A stretch of 64,000 nt of DNA. It comes from Eublepharis macularius. Taxonomy: Eukaryota; Chordata; Lepidosauria; Squamata; Eublepharidae. Every line of letters starts with the position of its first letter. Within the stretch, counting starts at the first letter, position 1. Positions 33,511 to 45,360 of the stretch are shown here, piece by piece. Both the position numbers and the translations under genes were made by a program. The notes beneath the pieces are model-generated. The model had not been told where the DNA came from. It made no database searches and saw nothing but the letters and a program-made list of their open reading frames with translations. The DNA lies in NCBI RefSeq assembly GCF_028583425.1, contig NC_072795.1:9943001-10007000 (forward strand), in the 5' to 3' direction.

Positions 33511-34013
33511 TAGGGTTGCCAGGTCCCCCTAGGTGGGAGATGTGGGACCTGGCTCTGACCTTTGTGTTTTCTCTTTTGCACGTGCGCAGCATGCACATGC
33601 TCTCAGATTGCATGATGATGTCACTTCTGTAAAGTGACATCATCACATGGGTCAAGGACAACCCTGGGAGCACTCCTGAACTCTCTAGGGGGTCGAATTG
33701 GTCTCGATTCAGCCTGATTTGGGGCCAAGTTGGGTTGCTGTGGAGCATGACAGTCCCATGCTACTCACAGGCCTAATTTGGCTCATTTCGGGCCTGATTT
33801 GGCCTGAATCTGGGCCTGATTTGGGCTGAATCAGGCCCAAATCTGCCTGAATCTGGCTGCTGCAGCACACAGGAGTGTGTTGCACCATCTGGGAGCATGC
33901 CACACCTGGGGGCATGCTCCAGGAGGTGCATTCCCCCTGCCAGTCAGGTAAACTGGGGATTGGAGGGTGGGAACAGGGGATCCCCTTCCCCATGCAGTGG
34001 ACTGGCATCCCTA
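33511..34013. mobile_element. Non-autonomous hAT transposon with 8-bp TSD
   Basis: The ends TAGGGTTGCCAGG and CTGGCATCCCTA are inverted repeats, flanked by the perfect duplication AAGCCAGC (33503-33510, 34014-34021). The interior has repeated GGCCTGATTTGG / GGGCCTGATTTGGGC units around 33765-33850. Confidence 0.85.
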
Positions 34014-34130
34014 AAGCCAGCATGGTGTATTGGTTAGAGTTTCAGATTAGGGCCTTGAATCCCCATTCTGTACTGGGAAATGACTGGGTGACCTTGTGCC
34101 AGTTATACATTTCAATCAAAATTTACCTCA
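34014..34130 (+). repeat. Partial tRNA-derived SINE
   Basis: CCAGCATGGTGTATTGGTTA and TGACTGGGTGACCTTGTGCC match the SINE head and body. It directly follows the hAT element at 33511-34013. Confidence 0.6.
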
Positions 34131-34179
34131 CAGGTAGGGGCAGATTAGCCAGTAAGAGCATCATGATACTTCCCTATGG

Positions 34180-35455
34180 GTCGATGGCCTCCCCCCTCAC
34201 TTAGACCAGGCCAGTCTTGTAACAAGTGTGCTAACCCCTGCCAGTCCAAGCCTTGTGCAAGGAGGGAAAGGCAGCACCCGGCCTGCCTGAACCTTGTACA
34301 AGGTGGAGAATGTGGCACCTGGGCCTCCTGAGATGAGGCGGGTTTCATGGACTATTCTGGTATTGAGTGAGATGATAAGTCTTCATTGGAGGAGGGGGAA
34401 CATTTGCCCCCATGTCCTCACCTTGGCAGACCCCAATTGTGAGGCAGCTTCCTCAGAGGCTACCCGAATGGACCCTGAGCCAGCAGCGACACTGCCCCCT
34501 CAGCCAATGGGGTCCTCATGCTTGGAGACCCCGGTATGGACCCACCACCACTAAACCTGCTACAGTCTTCCAAAGAAGGCAAAGGGCTAGGGTTGGGGCC
34601 TGGACCAGATGCAGGAGTGCAATCTTGGTAGGTCAAGGTCTCCTCCCACCTGAGGAAATACCTCTCTATCGGCTACCTCTAATACAGAGTTGGATAAATG
34701 CTGAAACAGAGCAGAAGCAATTCTAAGACTGATAGATTAAACAACATGAAACAACCTAGAACTACCTGGTAGGAGCATACCCAAAGCAGCAGATAGCGCA
34801 CAGTAGCACATAGTAGTAAATTCTACATTCTCTATCCCTCTACTGGTGCATCTCTCTGGGTCCATTTCCTTACATTGCAGCCCTCCTATCTGACTGCAAA
34901 GCCCTCGTGAATAATTCAGTTTTGCATCATTTGGAAAAAGCCAAGAGAGTGGGAGCTTTCCTAACCTATTCAGGTAGGCCATTCCATAAAGAAGCAGCCA
35001 TCACAGAAAATGCCTCTGTATGGGCAGCTGTTGATTTTGCCCATGTGCAGGGTGGCACCCGCTGAATGCTCTGTTCAGATGAGCAAAGCTGCTGTGGTGA
35101 CATGTAGGGAGAGAGAGGTCATCTCTTAGATATGCAAGACCAAGGCCATGAAAAGGTTTGTGATAGCCAATATCTTGAATTGGGCATGGTGTCTGATAGG
35201 TAACCAATAGAGTGACTGCAGAAAGGGAGTAATATTTGTTCTTCTCCTAGCTCCCAATAATAACCAAGCTGCAGCTTTCTGCACCTACTGGAGTCTCTAA
35301 GTTAGCTCAGTAGGGAGACCTAAGTACTATGTCAAGATGTTACCATGGATTAAGTTGGCCAGATCGACCATGTCAAGATAGGGGGCCATCTTCCAGGCTA
35401 GACTGAGATAATAGAAAGCATTTTTTACAGCTCAAGGCATCTGTATTTTTCAGTC
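34180..35455. other. Intergenic; probable LINE 3' remnant
   Basis: About 34740-35455 and its continuation after 36190 look like one old minus-strand LINE 3' region (landmarks AATAGAGTGACTGCAGAAAG, GGTAGGCCATTCCATAAAG) split by the palindromic element. Family tentative (CR1/L2-like). Confidence 0.4.
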
Positions 35456-35469
35456 AGACAACTGAGTCT

Positions 35470-36175
35470 CAAAAACAAAGGGAACCCCCGGAAAGAGGAA
35501 CAACACAAAATACAGAATCTGGGGAACCGCAATAAATTACCAATCAATTGAAAGTTAATTTTTTATATATATGTTTTTGCTTGTGCAAAGTGCTGAAGTG
35601 CAAATGCATATATATCAATTCAAAGTGCAGTTATGAACAATAATAATGAGGTAGTCTGTCAATCCAGAAATAATACAATATATACAGTCTCAACTGGTGG
35701 ATGGAGAGTATACAAGGATGGGGAGAAACGTCCCGCTTGTCATCTAATTGCATTTTGAGCCTTCATTGTATTTCCAACTGAGTGGGGTGTGAGGAGAGAT
35801 ACCTGTGACCATCCATTGAATTATGCCCAAGAAGAAGTAAGAACGAAATGGGAAATGGAAATCTGAGCATAAGCCCGTCGGCAGTGTTTCTTGGCACTTC
35901 CAGTTCCATCTTTGGACTGATGGTCTGAATTTCATCTCAAGCGGGACATTTCTCCCCATCCTTGTATACTCTCCATCCACCAGTTGAGACTGTATATATT
36001 GTATTATTTCTGGATTGACAGACTACCTCATTATTATTGTTCATAACTCCACTTTGAATTGATATATATATGCATTTGCACTTCAGCACTTTGCACAAGC
36101 AAAAACATATATAAAAAATTAATTTTCAATTGATTGGTAATTTATTGCGGTTCCCCGGATTCTGTATTTTGTGTT
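35470..36175. mobile_element. Inserted palindromic element, 238-bp arms, 14-bp TSD
   Basis: Arms 35502-35739 and 35938-36175 are reverse complements without any indel (paired positions always sum to 71677) and differ at only a handful of positions. They are separated by 198 bp. The unit is flanked by the direct repeat AGACAACTGAGTCT (35456-35469, 36176-36189). The 14-bp duplication suggests target-primed insertion; the element type is not known to me. Confidence 0.85.
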
Positions 36176-36361
36176 AGACAACTGAGTCTGGCAAGTTCTC
36201 TGGTACTCCACAAAGTTGGTGCCTTACAGCCTGTATCCACATTTAAATTTGCTGTATAATATCCCCCTTTCTGTGTCCGTGATGTTAAAGGAGGTTTCCG
36301 ATTGACAGCATTGCCAATTGTTACTCTCTTAACCAGTAGGGAGGGGCTATATCATTTGAGG

Positions 36362-36445
36362 AGGGGCTGTGGCTCCGTGGTAGAGCAGCTGCTTGGCATG
36401 GAGAAGGTCACAGTTTCATTCTTCAACATCTTTGGTTAAAGAGAC
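36362..36445 (+). repeat. tRNA-derived SINE head
   Basis: GGGCTGTGGCTCCGTGGTAG then AGCAGCTGCTTGGCATG resembles a tRNA-Ala-type SINE head. Confidence 0.6.
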
Positions 36446-36904
36446 CAGGTAATAGATGATAGAAATAAGAGAACCAATTGTTGTATCTAAAAAAGAAAGT
36501 TTTGGAAAAAGGAATTCCACCACTTGTAATAACCCTAAAGATTTTTGCTTTGTGTAGCTACCAGGCTACATAGATCAATCAGGGCTCATCCTACAAACCA
36601 CATGATTCTAATTGATGGGATTCCTCAGCTAGCAAAGTCAAATCACTGATAATTAGAGCACTTGTGTGACAAAAGGTAACACACCATTCTGAAAATATGT
36701 TAACACAGTTTCAAAGTGAGTGACTCAGCATAATTGTTTTAATTACTAGAGGTGTGGCTAGTCACATTTGCTTGCCAATCCCACAGTTTGCTGCACTCAT
36801 GATATGCAATGGTAATTTGAACATGGAATAAGGAATGCCGCCTCTTGCCGAAAGAGCTGCAGCGATACCCGATGAAACAACAGCAAGATCTGTTACCAAA
36901 TTTG

Positions 36905-37125
36905 ATTTATAACAAACTTTCTTTCCAATGGGGACTCAAAGTGGCATACACAGTTCTCCTGACCTCCATTTTATCCTCACAACAATCCCGTGAGGTAAGT
37001 TAAGCTAAGAGTGTATGAACGACCCAAGGTCGGCCAGCAACCTTCCATGGCAGAATGGTGACTCAAATCTGGGCCTCCGGGATCCTAGTCAGACACTCTT
37101 TGCACCGCACCATACAGGTTCTGAT
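36905..37125 (-). repeat. tRNA-derived SINE
   Basis: The antisense copy reads GACTCAAAGTGGCATACA, TTATCCTCACAACAATCCCG and GACCCAAGGTCGGCCAGC. Confidence 0.65.
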
Positions 37126-37243
37126 AGGCTAAGGAAGTTGTTAAACATCCTTGGTTTTGTATTGAAGGGTGGTGGTTTTTTTCTACCTCCCCTGTCTGTG
37201 CTATCTTCCTCCTGGCTTCTTGAAAGTAAGTCTTGCTTCTTTT

Positions 37244-37317
37244 AATGATAATGATAATGATAATGATAATGATAATGATAATGATAATGATAATGATAAT
37301 GATAATGATAATGATAC
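37244..37317. repeat. (AATGAT)n microsatellite
   Basis: About twelve uninterrupted 6-bp units abut the tail of the next SINE, so it probably grew from that tail. The open MIMIM frame over it is not a gene. Confidence 0.95.
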
Positions 37318-37655
37318 CAACAACATTTGATTTATATACTACCCTTCAGGACAACTTAATGCCCACTCAGAGCAATTTACAAAGTATGTCATTATTATCC
37401 CCACAAAAAAACACCCTGCGAGATGGGTGAGGCTGAGAGAGCTCTGGAGAGCCTTGACTAGCCCAAGGTCACCCAGCTGGCTTCAAGTGGAGGTGTGGGG
37501 AATCAAACCTGGCTCTCCAGATTAGAGTCCTGCCATTCTTAAGTGACTTCCCCAAGGTCACCCAGCTGGCTACAAGTGGAGGAGTGGGGAATCAAACCCG
37601 GCTCTCCAGATTAGAGTCCCGCACTCTTAACCACTACACCAAACTGGCTCTCAGT
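37318..37655 (-). repeat. tRNA-derived SINE with a duplicated head
   Basis: The antisense copy shows the segment CCAAGGTCACCCAGCTGGCT through GATTAGAGTCC twice, about 90 bp apart, then ends TTAACCACTACACCAAACTG. Confidence 0.8.
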
Positions 37656-37993
37656 ATTTTTCAAATACTGAAGGGATATTTGGGAGCTAATCTGTGACAG
37701 GCTGTTCCAATATCCTTCACTTTGGGCACTACAAGACCCGTCATCATCCTAAAGCTGGTGACTGATTTTGGGATGCCTGACTTTTTCTGATGACTGATGC
37801 CTGCCACATACAAAGAATCTTACCTTCCATTGCCAATAGCACTGGGGAGGTGGTGGTTTCTCTTGACAGCATAACCATCCTGAAGCTGGTGGCCAAGTGT
37901 GAGATTCCTTGCTTTATTTTCTGATGTGTTATGCATACAACAAACACACAACCTTAGGTTACATAGCACATGGCTTGAGGTGTGTGTGTGGAC

Positions 37994-38365
37994 TAGAGAT
38001 GGGTATGAACTGGGAAAATGGCAGTTTGTTGAGGTTCGTCATTCGTCGCATTTCATGAACCACAGACTGCCATGAACTTGCCTGGTTTATGATCCAGCTT
38101 GTTTGAATTGTACATATGCCCCTTCCAGGGCCACAGAAGGTCTGCAGAAAGCCCATCCCCCCATTTGCCAAGGTAACAGATTGATTGGTACCAGGCTGTC
38201 TGCAGTAATGGACTGAAAAACAAACAAAAAGAATAGCTGTAAAAATCATAGTGGTTCATTGCAGTTCGTCAGAGATGAGCTCCGATGAACCAACAGTTTA
38301 CGAACCAAAAACCGGCCCGGTTTGTGATGAACTTTGTTTCATATTTCAGCTCGTGCCCATCTCTA
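37994..38365. mobile_element. Non-autonomous hAT transposon, related to 22772-24008
   Basis: The ends TAGAGATGGGTATGAAC and GCTCGTGCCCATCTCTA are inverted repeats. The flanks GTGTGGAC and GTATGGAT agree at 6 of 8 positions, which fits an aged 8-bp duplication. Confidence 0.75.
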
Positions 38366-38494
38366 GTATGGATCTAATTGGGCCAAGTGTTACATAAATT
38401 GCTACAAGCAAAGGCATCCCCTTGCTGGCCCAGAAGAAACATGTGAACAGAGGGGTATTTGAAACAATACTTGGATCTTTAACCAGTGTATGTA

Positions 38495-38790
38495 TGTGTG
38501 TCATGTGCCATCAAGTCGCCTCCAACCTATAGTGGCTTTATGAATGAAAGACATCCAAAACAACCTATCTTTAACAGACTTGCTCAGATCATGCAAACTG
38601 GATAACGTGGCTTCTTTTATTGAGTCAAGCCATCTCATTTTAGGCCTGCCTCTTTTCCTACTGCTTTCCACTTTTCCTAGCGTTATTGAATTTTCCAGAG
38701 ATTCTTGTCTTCTCATGATGTGACCAAAGAATGATAGCCTTAGTTTATACCAGTATATACCAACATCCAGATCCAGTCCAGAACTCAAGA
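38495..38790 (-). mobile_element. BovB/RTE-like LINE C-terminal part and 3' tail
   Basis: The minus strand encodes LRLSFFGHIMRRQESLEN, then RKRGRPKMRWLDSIKEA, the C-terminal end of an RTE/BovB-type ORF. The tail GTGCCATCAAGTCGCC (38508-38523) is shared with the tails of the 5S-derived SINEs of this window. Confidence 0.75.
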
Positions 38791-39088
38791 ATAACAAGGG
38801 GGAATAAGCACTGTTAAAATGAAAAGAGTTTTTATTGAGATAACATCAGCTGAATTAAATAACTGTTACAAGAAATTAGAGAGACAGATAGATTGCAGAA
38901 CAGGAAACCAAAAAGCTTTCCCTGACAGCTACCTGTCTATAAAGGAAAACAAAGTGGGGAGAGGGGGGTGGAGATGAAAGCATGTGACCTGACCTGTAGG
39001 TATGGAAATCCTGCAGAGTCCTGATGTGAGGAGCAGAAGAGTGGAGTGTGGAGACATAGACCAACTCATGAGTCCAAGGAACCTGAGT

Positions 39089-39700
39089 GGGAGACTGGAC
39101 AGGTTTCGGGCTGCCAGCCTCTCGTTCCAACTAAAACCGTTAGCATACAACAAAATGGCAAGAAGAACTCAACAAGTCTCCTTGCTGTGCCAAAATTTTT
39201 AAAATCTGGCCAGATTGGTCCTTCCACATGGAATATTGACTTGTGTGTGTGCAAGTGTGCATCGCGCACATATGCTACTTTCCCATCATTTAACGCTGGA
39301 TTAACAGTTTTAATCAGAGAAGCCCAAAAGGCCTGCTAGAAGGCTTTCTGGGCAAGATGGAATTCCTCCTGGTGCTCCTCAACTTGCTACGTTGGAGGAC
39401 TTCTTAAGTCACAGTGAGTGGTCCTGGGGCACCACAGCACCTAAGCAGAAGGCCATTGAATGGGCATGAACCAGCTCCACATACCTGGAACCTCCTGGCT
39501 CTCCTTTAATAATTGCTTTTTCTTTCCTAATGATTGTTTCCCCCCCTCCTAATCTGCATAACATGAGCCATTGTGGCAGCTGGGGGCTCAGGGGCTGCAG
39601 GAGACCCCTTCCTCCTCAACCCCATATGTGTGTGCATGTCCACATGGATGTTGCCAGGCCAGCCTTTCCTTGCATTATGCATAAGAGCACCTACGTATAC
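39089..39700 (+). repeat. Unclassified dispersed repeat, copy 2
   Basis: It aligns with 17020-17760. Its inner segment near 39412 (CACAGTGAGTGGTCCTGGGG) recurs inverted at about 39870-39894, next to the inverted repeat arm. Confidence 0.6.
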
Positions 39701-39890
39701 CAGGATCTCAGATGTGGGCAGTGCCTCATATCAGCGTGGGGAGATTCCCAGAAACAAGCAGGAGGAAGACAGAATAAAATTAAAACCTTTATTGGGAAAC
39801 TGATAGAACACAGGAATGGTGAGAGGCACATAAGAATACAAACACACCTGAAAACATATAGAGTTGGTGCCCCAGGACCACTCACTGTGA

Positions 39891-41922
39891 CTGAAGACTT
39901 TCCAGCTCAGTATTCAGCTTCATAGGCTTAGAGAGGATAAGTTTTACCTCAGGGTAGAGGAAGGTCAGCTCAAGGTTGGCACTCCTTCACAATTCTCATC
40001 AAAAGTGATTCATGATCAGTTATTTTATAGCAGTAGAGTAGCATCCCTGATAAAGAGGAACAACTCCAGTTATTGAGACTGTAGCACATTACTTGAAGTA
40101 TAGTGTCATGTCTGTGTACACCCATGCCATGATTGTTGGGTTGTTATGTCACTGCTGCTACAGTATATTGAATGTTTGATGCTAATAAGATGTATTCTCT
40201 CCTTAGCCATGTTCTTTCCATATTATAACTGCTATTTCTCCCGGCCTTCTAACTAGAGGGGGCCTCTCATGTTATCTCACAGAACTATGCTTCTTCAAGC
40301 CAGAGATGACCTTGGAGACTCCAGACGCCTGCTACTTTGCTCAGATGCTGGGAACCTGTTACTGTGTACTAATTGTTTAACCATTACTAAAAAGGGTTCT
40401 CACAGGACTCGTGTAGAGTTGCGCGCCCAAAATCCTAACAGTTATTTGAGAGTGGGAAAATCAAGTATAACAATGCTTATCTGCTTTGCCTTGTCACGTC
40501 TACCAAGCTCCGTGATGGAGTTCAGACCTGAACTGTAAAGATCCTAAAAGCTTTTCTACTGGAATCAATATGTGTTCACTGGAGAGGGGCTGAGGGATCT
40601 ACCTGCCAGGAACTGACATATGGTGAACCTGCTTTCCTGAAAACAACATCAACTGAAAATATTTTTTCGAATCAAGAAACATGCATACAATGGAGTTTCA
40701 TTGCACTTAAAACGTTATGCCTATATGCTCCCATTCATTCCTGACAAGTCCTGTACATTTTATTTATTTGTTTGTTTGTTTATTTATTTAAAGTTTGTAT
40801 TCCGCCCTCCACACAAGTGGACTCAGGGCAGATAACAATTAGTTGCTCAATTTAGTTGCTCATTGAATGAATACAGGTAATTACCACAGAGTAAAAGTAG
40901 GAGAGTTGGCACATTTCTTAAATTTGTGCCAACATGTTGCAACCAGATGACCGTGCTTAGTTTGGTAGCTTTCCATTTAAAAGGCAGAGTGGCAACTGAA
41001 GCTTAGACAAGGTTAAAAGAGTTACCAATAGGCATGCAAGCTGCCAGGTGAGCCTCCTAGAATTGCAACGGATCTCCAGAAAGGTAAATTCCTCAGAGAA
41101 CATGGCTACCCACCTGAATCTGTCTGGCAACACTGGAGGACAAACTTTATGACATACCACAAATGGTAGCTCAAATCCTTTCCCCAAACTTCCCCCTTCA
41201 CAGGTACTACCCCGAAATCGCCAGGAATTTCCCAGGCCAGAGCTGGCAAGCAACCCCAGATACCAATCCTAGTTGGCTTTACATACTGTAGCTGGGCTCA
41301 ATGAGTATAACCACCAAACCAAAGACTCCCCCCCCCTTATCACATCCTTTTTTCTATCATATCCTAGGTAATCTGAACTTTTTAAAGAATAACAAAACCG
41401 TGTTCAGTAAAAAGGAAGTTGGATATAGAGCTTTACAATTTCATCTACACCTCTATAAATAAAGTCGTACAGGTGTCATTAAAATTAAGTCACTACCCTA
41501 GTCAAAATAACATCCCATTTATTGAACTTTTTTTTTAATGCAACATACAGGTTAGTTTATTCAAGTGTACACATTCCTTCATTTCTTCAACCACTCCTCT
41601 TGATTTGGGATCATGTTCCTTTTCCTTCAGCTCATGGCATGGGTGTACACAGACATGATACTATACTTCAAGTAATGTGCTACAGTCTCAATAACTGGAG
41701 TTGTTCCTCTTTATCAGGGATGCTACTCTACTGCTATAAAATAACTGATCATGAATAACTTTTGATGAGAATTGTGAAGGAGTGCCAACCTCAGAAGGAG
41801 CTTGCTGTAACATGTCACAAACCCTAGAGTAACTCAGGCTTGAGCTGACCTTCCTCTACCCTGAGGTAAAACTTATCCTCTCTAAGCCTATGAAGCTGAA
41901 TACTGAGCTGGAAAGTCTTCAG
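39891..41922. repeat. Recent inverted repeat pair, about 1.5 kb apart
   Basis: 39891-40132 is the reverse complement of 41632-41922 with about two mismatches. The second arm has a 49-bp segment (41794-41842) lacking in the first. The spacer holds a CR1 tail (40757-40910) and unassigned DNA. Next to the left arm, AATAAA-type and terminal sequences suggest an LTR-like source, but this is not established. Confidence 0.75.
40757..40910 (-). mobile_element. CR1-type LINE tail
   Basis: TTTATTTATTTG repeats followed by TATTCCGCCCTCC and ACTCAGGGCAGA are the antisense of a CR1 3' end. Confidence 0.65.
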
Positions 41923-44048
41923 TAGCATGGCTGAGGTTTAGCTTCAACATTCTTTCCAGTCCCATCCTTAGGAATCTGTAAGTGGTGTGGTTACCCAACC
42001 AAGTCTAAGTAGAGGAAAGATCAGGGGTTTGCACTTCCCTTACAAAGAGACTGGCACACAAGGCTTATGGAAATTCAAAAGGAAACAGAAGGTTTATTTA
42101 GAAAAAGGTTGAATAAGTATGCATGTAGGCAGGTGTTTAAAACTGGAGTAACTTAGAGGTTGTTGTACTGAATACTTCACGGATGTGAGGCACGAAATAC
42201 TTGGTATGGTTCTTTAGTTGCTGGCTTGGATGAGAGATGTTGGTGTTATTAGACTTAGCAGATGTTACAGGAAAGCTCTTTCTGAGGTTGGCACTTTTTC
42301 ACAAGTTAAGTGCTCCTCTTTTAACACACACACAGCACGGTTTCCCCTCTTCTGCAGATCTGAGGGTACTACACTGAGTCAATGCCCTTTCTAGATACTA
42401 GGCAGGTGTTATAGCTATAACCCTGTGTTCCTGTAGCCAAAGGGGAGACTCCTTTATATCCACTTTCTTGGCCCACTACAATTCCAAGATCTCTTGTATC
42501 TATACAGAAGTTAATGCTTTCTTTCCCACTTTATTCCAAGGACTACAAGTGCTTCATGAACGTAATGATTTTTCTTAAAGAGTACACCTTCCTCTTCCTT
42601 CCTCACACAGAGGACTCTCTGGTTGACCCTCTCTGGTCAGAACAGAAGCCAGGCTCCAACTCCTTCTCACTCATCAGTTTACTCCAACTGTCAACCCCCC
42701 AGCATTCCATCACCAACTGCCATTTCAGGCTAGCTACAAAGGGGGGAAACCTGTCAATCATTCTCCCCTCTTTACTGTCCGGTAATCCCAGCACTTGAAG
42801 CTGAGTCCGTCACAAGAATTAAAATCAAATTAATTTAAGATACGCTAAATTTTGGTTCATGTTCTGCTCTCTACTCATGAACAGAAAATCGATCATTTCA
42901 GATATACTCAATTTACAGAATAAAAATATTTTATTGCAAATTATATGGCTTTTTCACAGCAGCTGCCTGCCTCAGCTTCCACCTCCAAATTTAAAAGGCA
43001 CTTAGTCTTTTTTTGAGACTGAGATTTACCACTTGAGTGTCTCTGTGTGATGTTGATGCCTGCTCATTAACCCACCTAAACCTGGGTTAATGAACTAGGT
43101 TACATAGGCCAAAAAAGCTCGTTACACTTTTTTTTACTTTAAGGATACCCAAATTCAGCCAAATAAATAAATACATAAATAAATAAATGCCAACATAAAG
43201 TGATATCTGTCTTAGGAAAGATTATTAAAATGTGTCTATTACGAGGGGTGTTTCCTTTTCAGCTGAAACCGCCCCCACCCCGTAATTAGATTTCTTCTTA
43301 AATAGTCATTTTTGGTTTAGGGATACTTTGAAATTTGACATAAATGTGTTGAGCGCTAAACCTACCGTGTTCAAAGGTCTAGGTCAGATGTGAACTGTCC
43401 ATGTTAAATTACCTGGATATGCCTGCAGTGGATGTTAATGAATGAAGATGCTATTAAGTACTTAAAAGACTTGTCACTGATGGAAATTTTGTCTGTGTAC
43501 TCTTTGAGAAAGATGAAATTTGTAATGGGATTAACCAGGATCTAGACAACCCGTCAGATGAATATTATTCATCATTTTGGAATTATTCACAGCCATCTGG
43601 AGTTGCCTTCACTGTATGAATTTATACTTGAATTCTTCCTCACTACTTGGATACCTAGTGCTCAGGACCTATTAAATCATACTTAAAGAAATTATGGTGC
43701 TATTTATGCATTTACATTTTAGGTTATATGTGCAACGAGAGAGATATTTATAACAACATTTTTGCACCAGCACTTATTGTTATTATTGATTGAATGTTGT
43801 GAGGTCCCTTGTATTGCAGCACTTGAATAAATTGTTGTTCCAACTGTGAGTAGGAGTATTTGAGGAAATTCCTATTCTATAATTGTGGTATTACTGAGGG
43901 TAATTCTATTCTATAATTGTGGTATTACTGAGGGTTTAATGCATTTATGAATAGTTAATAAATAGACTTGCATTATATTGGATATACTAAGCTCATTAGT
44001 AAGTTTATGTGGATTTTTTTTGTTTCTTAAAAAAATACCTGGCTATGT
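41923..44048. other. Intergenic, no gene seen
   Basis: About 42050-42800 has GAAGGTTTATTTAGAAAAAG and a C-rich interior, LTR-like in look but unproven. 43200-44040 is AT-rich and unassigned; a 30-bp segment near 43875-43935 is tandemly duplicated (CTATTCTATAATTGTGG). Confidence 0.35.
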
Positions 44049-44060
44049 CTGCCAGACAGG

Positions 44061-44455
44061 GCCGGCACGCCTATAGAGGACAGGTAGGCAGTGGCCTCAG
44101 GTGCAAGGGCCCTGGAGAGGCGCCAGAGGGGGTGTCGGGGGCGGAGGTACGTGCCGCGGAGCTGGCATGGCTGGCTCGCAGCTTCTGCAGCCAGCCAGCC
44201 CTGTGCCGCAGCCACCGCTGCCGCCACATGCCCCCAGCCGGGCGCAGCAGCCACGAGCCACTGCCGCAGTGGCATGCGGAGAGCGGAGCAGCCTCTGCCC
44301 GCCACCCTAGCCATCCGCCGGCGAACGCCCCAGCTTGTGCAGCACAATGACGTCATCGCATGAGGACATCATCGCACAATCCGTGGCATGTGCACGCTGT
44401 ATGCACGCGGGGGAGGGGGGTGCCACAGGCACCAGAGATGCTGGCGCCAGCAGTG
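44061..44455. mobile_element. GC-rich insert with 12-bp flanking repeats
   Basis: The flanks CTGCCAGACAGG occur at 44049-44060 and 44456-44467. The 395-bp insert is much richer in G+C than its surroundings and has CpG and CAGCC runs. Open frames across it follow base composition only. Type unknown. Confidence 0.6.
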
Positions 44456-45021
44456 CTGCCAGACAGGTTGCAGAACTGTACATGCATAAAGATTGTGCCA
44501 ATTCAGTGTGATTAGCAGCCATTAGTATCACTAAGGACTACTTAGATAAACACATCATTTAATTATGACCAGTCTTATTTGTGACTGATTTAATTGTCCA
44601 TGGAAGTAATTGCCTGCTGTGAGAAGCAATTATGTAGCAAGAATAGGGAGTGACCGACAATTTAAAAAATGTACCTTTTCTCTGAAAATTCTGCATTTGC
44701 CTTTCTTTCTCGGTGTGGTTGTTTGTTTCCATTCAAAAAGTGAGTACGGGTTCCCTTGCAGCCCCTATTCCCCAGTCAACTTTGCACTGTCATTATTCCC
44801 TAGGAGAGACTTCTGGGGATGGGAGTTGTTGTTTTTCCATCAAATGTCACCAAAATTGCATTGAAGTGTCTTGTGCCTGTCTTGTGCCTTCAAAGAACCC
44901 CCAAGTTTCAAGAAAATGGGGCAAAGGGTTTGCATTCGACAGGCCCCTGAGCAGGCTCCTCCCCCTCCAACATTAGGCTCTTCTATTTTCACAAGAAAAA
45001 AGCCTCTCTCCAGCCCACAAT

Positions 45022-45360
45022 TTTATTTATTTATTTATGTTCAATTTATACTCCGCCCTCCCCACACCAGCAGGCTCCGGTCGGATCACAACAAAGCTTA
45101 AAAACACATTTCACAGTTCAAGCCATTAAGACCATTAAAAGCACAAAAAACTTATATACCGTAGTTTAAAATACCATATCTATATAAATATAGAAACAAA
45201 AACATAGCAGCACATAATCTGGACGACCACCTTTTCGCCAAGGAAGAAATGTGGGAGATGAAAGGTGTCACTGGAAGGGAGGGCATATACTTTATTCCCC
45301 CAAGCTGGGGGGGGGACACCACCTAGCATCAACCATATGCCTGGCGGAACAGCTCAGTCT
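45022..45360 (-). mobile_element. CR1-type LINE 3' end
   Basis: TTTATTTATTTATG then ATACTCCGCCCTCCCC, and later CCTGGCGGAACAGCTC, are antisense CR1 3' landmarks. An inner stretch (about 45125-45230) is AT-rich and degraded. Confidence 0.7.

Noticed and set aside
35731-35940. GAAACGTC and CTGATGG in the palindrome as another hammerhead
   Set aside because: The boxes are not in hammerhead order on either strand and no stem II pairing joins them.
37233-37430. Open frame rich in Met-Ile repeats
   Set aside because: It is the translation of the (AATGAT)n microsatellite and SINE tail.
44009-44363. Several overlapping Ala/Arg/Pro-rich open frames on both strands
   Set aside because: They follow from high G+C in the inserted island; no domain, codon or splice evidence.
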